From JAYSSF01 sp043720715 (GTDB lineage Bacteria > Patescibacteriota > Gracilibacteria > Absconditabacterales > Absconditicoccaceae), in NCBI GenBank assembly GCA_043720715.1, contig JAYSSF010000063.1:1-14728 (forward strand): a stretch of 14,728 nt of DNA, given 5' to 3'. The notes beneath the pieces were generated by a model that worked only from the letters and a program-made list of their open reading frames with translations, was not told the origin of the DNA and made no database searches. A program made the position numbers and the translations under genes. Positions 7,389 to 14,728 of this stretch are shown one piece after another. The first letter of the stretch is position 1. Each line of letters begins with the position of its first letter.

Positions 7389-10385
7389 TGTCTAACTCGA
7401 GTTGTCGCACAAGATGTCGAAATTTCGATCTGATGATCGTGAGAAGCTTTATTTGTAGAAGATATTACTACAACTGATTCGTCAGACACTTGAAATTCTA
7501 TCGACATTATGTCAGACAAATCTTGACAACCAGAATCGCCACCTGTCGCTGATAGTGACACTCAGTCTTCGATTAACCAATCTGATACTATGATTTCTCC
7601 TGATGCCGAATTATGAAGTAAGACAGATGCTGTGTCCAACTTATCAGGCGATATGGTCTGATCATGATCGTCAGACACAGCGGGAGAAGTATTGATCATT
7701 GGGTCAGCTCAGGCAACCATCTGACAGTGAACCATCGAACAAAATCTATCAGAAATCCCTTATCTAAGTGACTGAGATGAGCCACAGCTTCGTATAGCAT
7801 CATTTGCGCTCATGACATCATTCGTACTACCAAATCCATCGCCACAGCTCAGTATTACTGAAGTCAGGATCGACGGTACTGATGAATATATTGAGATTAC
7901 CAACCGATGAGATCCATTCTCATGATCAATTACGATTTCTGGATCCAAGAGTTCACTATTGACGGTATGACTCAATTTATGAACCAACGAGAGCGCAGTG
8001 ATAGGAGATACGCTCGCGATGGTAATTTCCTCATGATTTGATATTGTATCTGGGCAGTGATTATCCATGACAGATACTACTATTCGCTCATTACAGCTGA
8101 TTTATAGTGGCGATGTGATTGACTCACTTAATCTCACTACTATACAGGTAGTATGATCTGACAACCAATCTGCTGCTCGAGAATATGATTTTCTACAGCA
8201 GATCTGGCAGGTGACACCAACAAGTCATAATGCAAACATTATTTCATGACATCGTGGCAATCCATGAGTAGTATGGTGATTGAGTCTATTTCCTCCAAGC
8301 ACTTGATCTGTTACCACTTGATCTGTTACCACTTGAATTATACTTACAGGAGTTGTTTTGACATGAACTATCAATATTGTTCAAGTATATCCGTTTGCTG
8401 ACTGTGTGGGTGAGCATCTTGCATTATCATTTTCTACTCCTTACTCATGATCACTTAGTATTGCTGGACTAGGGACATCTGACAGTATCAAAACATTCTC
8501 AATTGTTGTTCCAGAGCCATGAGTTCGATATATTGTTGAGTCGTCGAGTGGCATCTTGTCTGACAATGTCGTAGTAGTCCCAGGCATCACTTTGACCGAT
8601 GGAGGCGAGTCATTGATTCTTACGGACGCGTTATCATGAAACATCTTTGACTCGATTATCTACTCAGCCACACAAGCCACCAAAGCAAGTTCATTCACAT
8701 CATTATCCTGAGATACAAGACTATTCTCTACTCATCAAGCTCCCGCGATCCTCTCCTCATGTAATCAATCAGTACAGCTTCCACAGATCGGATGATGTCG
8801 CATCAGTGCAGTCAATGAATGATATGATACTGGCTCATTTTCCGCAGGATTCACCGTATCAGGAAGTTTGGTCGACTCAGCTTGTGGCTCGAGCTCCCGG
8901 TTGGTTGATTGAGTGACTTCCACTACGAACTCTTGTTCATTATGACAGTCGTTCGCTCCATGATCTCATCGTGTCATCTACCAACAATATAGCTGATCCA
9001 CCCTGATCTGTGAAGATGAGTATATGTTCTACGGAGCAATCCATCAGCAGACACTGACTAACACTATCACAGTACAAGTACCGGTAGTACAAGAGCAGTA
9101 TACTTGTGCCATTATTAGTCAAAACAAGACAGCATTTCGCCTTGGAACTTCGATCAATGTCATCGCCTCACTAAATAACCAAGAGCTCACCAACGCAAGT
9201 AGCTATCAGTGCCAGCGATCATGACTCATATTTAATGGTATGGATACTTGTAACCCAGGCTTCTTTCAGATTTCACAGGCAGTGCTTGCCACACTACAGC
9301 TAACGATCTCGAGCAGTACCGGACATGAGTTGTGTCAGACTCAAAGCATATTTAACTACCCAAGCGGGTGATCCTCCAGTGCGAGTCAGTCTTCCTACTA
9401 TCATGACCTCTATACCAAGTGGAAGGAGAGATATGATAGACTACAAGATAGTGTTCAAGGTCAATGATTTGCTATTAGTGGAGATAAAATTGTAGATCCC
9501 CAAGAGTCGCTCAAGGCACCATCTCAACTACCAAGATGAACAATACTACAGATTTCCCAAGTAATAGCAGATGGGCCAGGCAATGATCGTGATGGGACAG
9601 AGTCAGTCAGTGTTACTTCACTGCTATCGTCATGAGTCGACCTACGGTGAGCGACTCTCGTCGTCAATAATAAGGTAGTATATTCGTTTACTGGCGAGCT
9701 CTCTGGATGAGCGACAACAACCGTGTATGATTATTTTCCTCTGCCTAATGATGGATGATGCGTCGCGCTGATTAACTTGTCATGATTGTACGATCAGGTC
9801 TGTTATGGCTCATACGGCGCATCAGATGTTCGACAGGCGGTATCGGGTAGCGTATGATCGATCATTTTACCATCCTTACTGGATCCCAAATCATGCCTCA
9901 AACTGGAAGAATATGCTCTACTCGAACTTGATATCAGAGAACAAAAGCTTATCAATAAAGCACAGAAGCAAAACTATCAAGCAGCAGTAACTCGTTCAAT
10001 TGCATATTATCGTGAGAGGTCAGATGAGCTCTATCACACCTATCGCAGTATCACAGACAGTAAACAAGCGTATATCGAGTCACAGAAGACTTATATTGCT
10101 AAACTTCAGTGACAAGTACAAAAATCATATGACTATGGTACTCGTATCACGCAACTATACAACAGCAGTAAAGCATATAATACAACTATCTCTGAGCGCA
10201 ATAGTCAGTGTCAAGATGATCAGAGATATATTCAACAGAACTATCCTGCTATTTATCGCGATCCACAGCTTGAAACTACCACTGATCTACCTCCACTTTC
10301 GTCATTTCAGCAGTCAGAGGAAATCATAGAAGATAGTCAGACACGACGATCTGCTGCCAGTGAAACCATATCCAATCTATTCTAG
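7296..10385 (+). CDS. large secreted/surface protein with lamin-tail-like domains, ~1029 aa
   Basis: With UGA=Gly one frame runs unbroken to TAG (10383-10385), using dozens of UGA codons. Residues 1-40 carry a modest hydrophobic stretch ending RVVAQD, a possible signal peptide with cleavage after VVA. Residues 45-170 are acidic and S/T/D/G-rich. A lamin-tail (LTD) type beta domain begins near 184 (LSITEVRIDGTDEYIEITN). Two similar segments begin near 357 (INIVQVYPFADCVGEHLALS) and 749 (ILQISQVIADGPGNDRDGTE), the third ending near 860. Between lie S/T-rich beta segments with scattered cysteines. Residues ~868-1000 are charged and helical, probably coiled coil. LTD domains occur on bacterial surface and DNA-handling proteins. 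The DUF4012 gene follows after 6 nt. The start is uncertain: 7218, 7296 and 7359 are all in frame and none has a ribosome-binding site. The first LTD is fairly secure, the others tentative. Confidence 0.85.
7336..7400 (+). repeat. 23-bp direct repeat at 42-bp spacing
   Basis: TATGTCAGACATGTCTAA followed by G or C and then TCGA occurs at 7336-7358 and 7378-7400, differing at one base. Each copy contains the perfect 10-bp palindrome AGACATGTCT (7342-7351 and 7384-7393). Because 42 is a multiple of three, the copies encode the near-repeat CQTCLSR / CQTCLTR if translation begins at 7296. Confidence 0.75.
8310..8346 (+). repeat. 15-bp tandem repeat, about 2.4 copies
   Basis: CACTTGATCTGTTAC is repeated exactly at 8310-8324 and 8325-8339, and a third copy is begun (8340-8346). 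In frame it gives repeated T-G-S-V-T units in the linker after the first lamin-tail domain. It is a likely site of slippage length variation in a flexible linker. Confidence 0.8.
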
Positions 10386-10391
10386 TATCTT

Positions 10392-11882
10392 ATGACAGCC
10401 AAAGCTCCCAATATTATGTGATTTACAACACAAGCAAAGCCAACTCAGTGGCGTAGGTTTACCTGGTGGTTGATAATTATTTTTTTATTAATACTTTTCG
10501 TCATATCGTGGTGATTACAACAATTGATGACTAGAACCCAACCACTATCTCTATGAGATCTTAAATCATTTACAAGTTCAGTGATTCATAGCCCATCGAT
10601 CCAGCGTACGGCTCTTACTCTGATCAATTATATCCAACAGCACAAATCCATCCCATCAAGTCAACTCCTCAAGCTCTATGACGACTGGTATGAGGAGTAT
10701 TGCAATTCTTCTTCGCAGGGATGAGTAACTAGTCTGACTTGATCACAATCTCATCCATGATGTGAGCTCTATCCACATCGCAAGTTACTACTTGATTATC
10801 TATGATATCGTGAGCCCAAGACTTACCTGATTCTACTCCAAAACAGTGCAGAAGTCAGACCCAATGGATGATTTTATGGTTCATTTATCCGTGTTACTTT
10901 GACGAGTGGTTTAGTGCAAGATATCAAGGTTCATGATTCATATGAAGTCCCATTTATCAACTCCTGAGTATCTCTCAATCTTCCCGAGCGAACCAATAAC
11001 TATCTATGACACACTAGTGCTACGTTTATCGCTGGCAATAAGTTTGGATTTACTGATCGTGATGGCCGCGTGATCGCATCAATCTACAACAAAACCTATA
11101 ATACCAGGATTGATGGAGTAGTATTTATGAGTACCAAAACCATCACTGCATTAGTGCCGCCATTACAGGATCAGCTTTGGAGATGGCAATTTCTCAACGC
11201 ATCAGTAGATCTGATTCGTGGTCATACGGGTTCGTTCAAGAAGGAACTCTACCTCACTACCATGAGTCAATATCTCTTGGACAATAGGATTTCACTACTA
11301 GGTCAGGCATTATCAAACTATAAGCAATTACATCAGCAGGGCATGATGCAGATTTATCTACCTGATGCTTCTAGCAAGTTCCGTGCGACCCTTAAACAAC
11401 TATGACGAATCACCGATCTTGACCCCTATCATCTATATTTACGAGATATTAATCAATCATATAGTAAGATAGACACCTTTGTCACCAAGCACGTAGAGGT
11501 TGTAGATCAGGATTGATTGGCAGTAATTGATGGGTATGATACGATTCTCGATCTTAGTTCACTGAGCCCATGAGACTATCAAATGCAGATCTCATATAGA
11601 TTATCGATACCGTCACGTTATAGACGTCTCATGACAAACCTTGAAGATCAGTATTGAGTCGCACTTACCGATCGTGAACATCGCATTTTATGACTTGATG
11701 GATGATTCGCCTATAAGTCAGTGATATTCGCTGGTACATGAATAATATTACATGAGACTACCTGAGAAGCCAATAACTTGTCTCTATTTGATGCGTGAGG
11801 CACGCAAGCAGCGACTTATCATATCGCTAGTAGCTGAGATATTCGTACGGTTTCTATTCGTTTCAGTAAAACGAAAAACTAG
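10392..11882 (+). CDS. DUF4012 family membrane-anchored envelope protein, 496 aa
   Basis: Residues 25-41 (TWWLIIIFLLILFVISW) form a single N-terminal membrane segment, so most of the protein should lie outside the membrane. The DUF4012 signature is clear near residue 149: LILLQNSAEVRPNGGFYGSF, where the second glycine is UGA. It is followed by the family's pattern of an ISxGVSLNLPE-like stretch and a later segment on calculation-like 'VVFMSTKTITAL'. The C-terminal third (about 390-496) is beta-rich and ends in KTKN. DUF4012 proteins are widespread in Gram-positive and Patescibacteria genomes, often near envelope polysaccharide genes; their biochemical role is not established. The start ATG at 10392 lies 6 nt after the stop of the lamin-tail protein, indicating an operon and probably a joint surface role. 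It ends 41 nt before tRNA-Trp. Confidence 0.85.
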
Positions 11883-11885
11883 TGA

Positions 11886-11913
11886 TTGAAACAGATCTCA
11901 TAATCATTATACA
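11886..11913 (+). promoter_or_regulatory. candidate promoter of tRNA-Trp
   Basis: TTGAAA (11886-11891) and TATACA (11908-11913) are separated by 16 bases. Transcription would start near 11920, a few bases before the tRNA at 11924. The -10 match is imperfect, but the position between the DUF4012 stop and the tRNA is right. Confidence 0.45.
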
Positions 11914-11923
11914 CTCACATACT

Positions 11924-11995
11924 AGGCCCTTAGCTCAGAGGTAGAGCGGAGGTCTCCAAAGCCTCGCGTCGCGAGTTCGAGTCTTGCAGGGCCTG
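11924..11995 (+). tRNA. tRNA-Trp (anticodon CCA)
   Basis: A complete cloverleaf can be drawn: acceptor AGGCCCT pairing with AGGGCCT (11988-11994), D arm GCTC/GAGC, anticodon stem GAGGT/GCCTC with loop CTCCAAA (anticodon CCA), a five-base variable region, and T arm GCGAG/CTTGC with loop TTCGAGT. The discriminator is G73, as usual for bacterial tRNA-Trp. The 3' CCA is not encoded. Anticodon CCA reads UGG only, consistent with UGA not being tryptophan here. Confidence 0.95.
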
Positions 11996-11998
11996 CAC

Positions 11999-12026
11999 AA
12001 AACTAGCTGTCATGGTTAGTTTTTTG
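11999..12026 (+). terminator. intrinsic terminator after tRNA-Trp
   Basis: AAAACTA (11999-12005) pairs with TAGTTTT (12017-12023) around an 11-base loop, and the T run continues to 12025. It lies just after the tRNA. The stop codon of the convergent gene at 12016 lies inside the hairpin, so the element may serve both directions, though the U-tract is better on the plus strand. Confidence 0.6.
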
Positions 12027-12591
12027 TTGCAAAGATTCCTTCTTGAAACTTTTTCATAACTTTTAGAAATCTAGAGAGTTCCTTTTTTGAGTCATCTCAC
12101 ATCGCCGTCATTGCATTAGATCTTTCTATACAATAATTATTTTCGATCACCCATCGGATGAAATCTTTTAGCGACCATGGATTAGCAAGTGACCAGATAT
12201 ATTCAATATAATCTCAAGCTACCGTTTCGGTTCCTATGTTATTACGGATAGGATTAGTAATTACTTCTTGGTACTTTTCAAATAACAAAGAGAGATTTTT
12301 TTCATTATCATTAGTGTTTATATTATTGCTGTGTGTTAGTAATTTGTTACATATTTCAAAATAACTTTTTCATTGATCAGACTGTGCTCGATTTTGACAT
12401 TGAATATCGAGTGCAATATCTTTATTAATGCTCAGAGTATCACATAGTTGAGCTAGCGTAGAACTAGATCTGAAGAGTTGTTCTGATTTTAGTGCAAGGA
12501 GAAGATTGGGGACTGATCTCCTAAAAAACGACAAAATTATGTCCGGAACACCAAATTTCTTGATATTAGAGTCTTCGATGGTTACTGCCAT
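12016..12591 (-). CDS. hypothetical protein, 191 aa
   Basis: The frame runs from ATG (12591) to TAA (12018-12016) with three internal UGA codons read as glycine. The family is not recognised. The product looks soluble and alpha-helical: an N-terminal hydrophobic/basic stretch (about 15-35), a mid segment with an IEYIWSLANPWSLKDFIRW-like aromatic helix, and a lysine-rich C-terminus. It is AT-richer than the pseudouridine synthase upstream, from which it is separated by 33 nt. It is the last gene of a minus-strand run and its stop lies within the tRNA-Trp terminator hairpin. No Shine-Dalgarno sequence precedes it. Confidence 0.7.
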
Positions 12592-12624
12592 TTTGTAGGA
12601 GGGTTGTATATAGATATAGCTATT

Positions 12625-13626
12625 TTACACATATAGTCATAAAAATGCAAATTCTTGTGGAGCAGGACAACTACGCTCGATCCAGCTATCATCCATACTA
12701 CGAAAACCATACTGATACGAATGAAGAAGTTGCCTCGTGATACTATATTTCTTGGCAAGAATCTCATTATGTTGTTTACTGCCATAGGCGATATCTCATA
12801 GTACTGGATGACCAATGTGAGTACAGTGGACACGGATCTGGTGCATGCGTCCAGTTAAAATTTTAACCTTAATGAGAGATATTTCACCTAAATCACGATG
12901 ATCAATGGTCTGTAGTGTTTCGATAATTGAGATCGCCTTTACGCCTTTTTCATAATTGACAAAGGTCTGACCCTTTCACATTTTTTCACTAAATCATTTG
13001 AATAGGGGTGCGTCGATGGTCTGATTTACTGGCTTACCGACGACGACTGCGAGATAATATTTTTCGATACCTTCATCACGAGTTCTGATTATCTCATTGA
13101 GGTGCTTGAGTGCATCATATGTCTTAGCTGCAATTAGTACGCCAGACGTGTCTTTATCCAAACGATAGCAAAACGATGGCTTGAATGTCTCACTGTCGCC
13201 ATCATCCTCAAATCCCAAGTATTGCTCGAGGTAATCATTCATACAGGCATCCTTGTAGTGGTTGGTACTTGGGTGAATCACAACTCCTGCTGGCTTATTC
13301 CAGAAGATCCAGTTACCGTCTTCGTAGATGATCAGTTTTTTGAGATTTGCGATATTCATCTTCGGCTTCGTAGTTTGTCTACCCAGTTTTGTGTTAAATA
13401 CTTGATGTGTTGCACTTTCAATCTCCTTAATATTAGAAACCTCAATTATATCTCAGCGCTTGATTCTATAGTCTTGCTTGGCTTTGCGACCATTAACTGT
13501 GACGAGACCCGTTCTAATCCACGAAAAAATATCACCGAGTCAGATCTCGCGATATTTTTTAAATAATTTACGCAGATAACGATCAAATCTCTGGTCGGCT
13601 TCGTCTGGTCATATAGTTATGTTCAT
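12625..13626 (-). CDS. RluA-family 23S rRNA pseudouridine synthase with S4 domain (RluC/RluD-like), 333 aa
   Basis: It isomerises specific uridines in 23S rRNA to pseudouridine. An N-terminal S4 RNA-binding domain spans about 12-67 (FDRYLRKLFKKY, then VTVNGRKAKQDYRIKRGDII). The catalytic domain follows: WNKPAGVVIHPS (109-120), the active-site motif YRLDKDTSGVL with catalytic Asp157, and KILTGRMHQIRVHCTHIGHPV (255-275), with UGA encoding the glycine of VLGD. The length of 333 aa fits RluC/RluD. The start ATG at 13626 restores the whole S4 domain. It lies 62 nt after a small hypothetical gene and 33 nt before the 191-aa gene on the same strand. The family call is firm; which uridines it modifies cannot be told. 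Confidence 0.93.
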
Positions 13627-13688
13627 GTGCTAATATATAATCAAGTAACCATCAAATACTAGAAGAGACTAGGAGAGATTTTTGACAT

Positions 13689-13883
13689 TTATATCAGAGA
13701 TCTGAGACACCTCTGATCATTTTCCATTGAGTTTATTAACGGGGTAATAGTCGGCTTTCTCGGAACAAGAAAACATTTCGCATAGTATATTCTTAATTCA
13801 CTGAGACCAAGATGTTTGTCAGATATTGGGTCTTGAAACTTTAGGATAATATCATAAGTCTTCAGGCATTGTAATAAAATCAT
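13689..13883 (-). CDS. small hypothetical protein, 64 aa
   Basis: A 64-codon frame from ATG (13883) to TAA, 15 nt after the stop of the 209-aa gene and on the same strand, so it is likely cotranscribed. It contains no UGA codon, so the code gives no support. The sequence is mixed hydrophobic and basic (MILLQCLKTYDIILKFQD at the start) with no recognised motif. An inverted repeat ATCAGAG/CTCTGAT (13693-13699 and 13711-13717) at its 3' end could form a weak terminator before the pseudouridine synthase gene. Confidence 0.45.
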   Translation of the reverse strand: MILLQCLKTYDIILKFQDPISDKHLGLSELRIYYAKCFLVPRKPTITPLINSMENDQRCLRSLI

Positions 13884-13898
13884 AGGTAGTAAATTATG

Positions 13899-14528
13899 TT
13901 ATTTAAGATGTTCGGCTGTATCATGATATCAATCAAATAGTTTATCTGATGGTTTGGCATGTAGTTCAATAATATCACATCAGTATCTTAGGTCTTGTTG
14001 TGGGGGTCACGAATAACTAATTGCTCTTTGTGTTCATCCATCTCCGTTTACAATCTTAAATGTCTTTCAGTTATGTCATTCGTGCCTATTGTCACGTCAT
14101 TCGCTGAGTTGAGATTTATACATAATGGATTTAATATTGGTATAGCTACCACCTCGATCACCAACCTGTACTTTGATTGGTTCACTCATATTAATAAACT
14201 TTTTTCTACATAGCGGCTCTAATTTTTGATAAAGTGGTTTAGCTCGTCTTGTGCGAGAGTATACTCAATTATAGCGTAGCTGAAATATTGCTTTTTCTAA
14301 AATAGACTGTACTTTGGCATCAATATTTTGCTTAGTATTTTGCGCTCCAAGGAGCATATCATTTGATATTCAATGTATCATTTCAGCCAATATGATTTTA
14401 TCTTCGGTAAGTCATTGAGATATTTGCTTAGCAATATCTTTTATCCCATACAATAAGTTGTCTGTTATTATGATGGTGGATATCGTCAGTCTTTTGGTAT
14501 GAGAATCAACATGTAGAGTCATGATCAT
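13899..14528 (-). CDS. hypothetical protein, 209 aa
   Basis: The code-25 frame runs from ATG (14528; a second in-frame ATG is at 14522) to TAA (13901-13899), with about ten UGA glycines clustered in the C-terminal half. The family is not recognised. The N-terminal ~60 residues look like a mixed alpha/beta start; the middle is basic (SRTRRAKPLYQKLEPLCRKK, about 95-115); the C-terminal part is Gly/His/Asp-rich. A good promoter at 14592-14619 places the transcript start about 55-60 nt upstream, making this the first gene of the four-gene run down to 12016. Basic residues hint at nucleic-acid binding, but that is only inference. Confidence 0.65.
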
Positions 14529-14591
14529 ATATAAGCAGGGGAATAAGATGACATAGTAAGCTTGTGCATGTTCCGCTTCCTACAAAATCGT

Positions 14592-14619
14592 ATTATAATT
14601 ATTATTATATTGAAGTCAA
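14592..14619 (-). promoter_or_regulatory. sigma70-type promoter of the 14528-12016 gene run
   Basis: On the minus strand TTGACT (14619-14614) is followed after 16 nt by a perfect TATAAT (14597-14592). The predicted start is near 14585, giving a leader of about 57 nt before the ATG at 14528. This is the best promoter match in the window and is correctly placed upstream of the first gene. Confidence 0.65.
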
Positions 14620-14636
14620 TTTAATTCTAATTAAGG

Positions 14637-14723
14637 AAACGCTGAATAACCATCAAAGTAGATCTTGATTACAAAAGTTACAATTAGCTATGAAAGTCAA
14701 ATTTGTGGTTCAGGACAGCGTTT
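14637..14723. repeat. 8-bp inverted repeat at the window end
   Basis: AAACGCTG (14637-14644) and CAGCGTTT (14716-14723) are perfect inverted copies 71 bases apart. The enclosed AT-rich stretch has no gene or recognised motif. It might be the closing stem of an RNA that extends past the window, or chance. Confidence 0.25.
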
Positions 14724-14728
14724 TCTCG

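Noticed and set aside
6601..7680. CRISPR array
   Set aside because: The repeated words are short (9-23 bp), irregularly spaced and partly coding; there are no regular repeat-spacer units and no cas genes.

Overview
The window reads as chromosome from a Patescibacteria (CPR) bacterium of the Absconditabacteria (SR1) or Gracilibacteria (BD1-5/GN02) type, because UGA is a glycine codon throughout (translation table 25). With standard stops almost every gene shatters. With UGA=Gly and only UAA/UAG as stops, eleven continuous genes appear, and the UGA codons fall on invariant glycines: the TGxxxGxG motif of a short-chain dehydrogenase, the GGG and SAG motifs of an S51 peptidase, the NGGFxG motif of a DUF4012 protein and the VLGD motif of an RluA-family pseudouridine synthase. 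All coordinates below assume this code. No glycine tRNA with anticodon UCA is in the window.

Layout: (1) Positions 24-2314, minus strand, strikingly AT-rich: a three-gene unit with its own promoter and an overlapping palindrome. It holds an unrecognised gene split by a frameshift, an unrecognised 244-aa gene, and a 97-aa short-chain dehydrogenase (SDR) N-terminus. It looks like an accessory, partly decaying island. (2) Positions 2395-6406, minus strand: an operon-like run of an S51 peptidase, a full-length SDR and pheT (phenylalanyl-tRNA synthetase beta chain, with an unusual low-complexity insertion in its last domain). (3) Positions 6407-7295: no convincing protein gene. It holds two long inverted repeats, a stretch with the features of a structured RNA, and a dense cluster of TGTCA/TGACA words with exact TGTCAGACA copies running into the next gene. 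(4) Positions 7296-11882, plus strand: two adjacent large envelope genes, a ~1029-aa secreted protein with lamin-tail-like domains and a C-terminal helical region, and a 496-aa membrane-anchored DUF4012 protein, followed by tRNA-Trp(CCA) and a terminator. (5) Positions 12016-14528, minus strand: four genes behind a good sigma70-type promoter. Only the S4/RluA pseudouridine synthase is recognisable.

No start codon in the window is preceded by a recognisable Shine-Dalgarno sequence. The functional mix is housekeeping translation (pheT, pseudouridine synthase, tRNA-Trp), a protein-turnover/redox pair (S51 peptidase, SDR), a CPR-type surface pair, and AT-rich genes of unknown function. I see no CRISPR array, transposase, integrase or rRNA.
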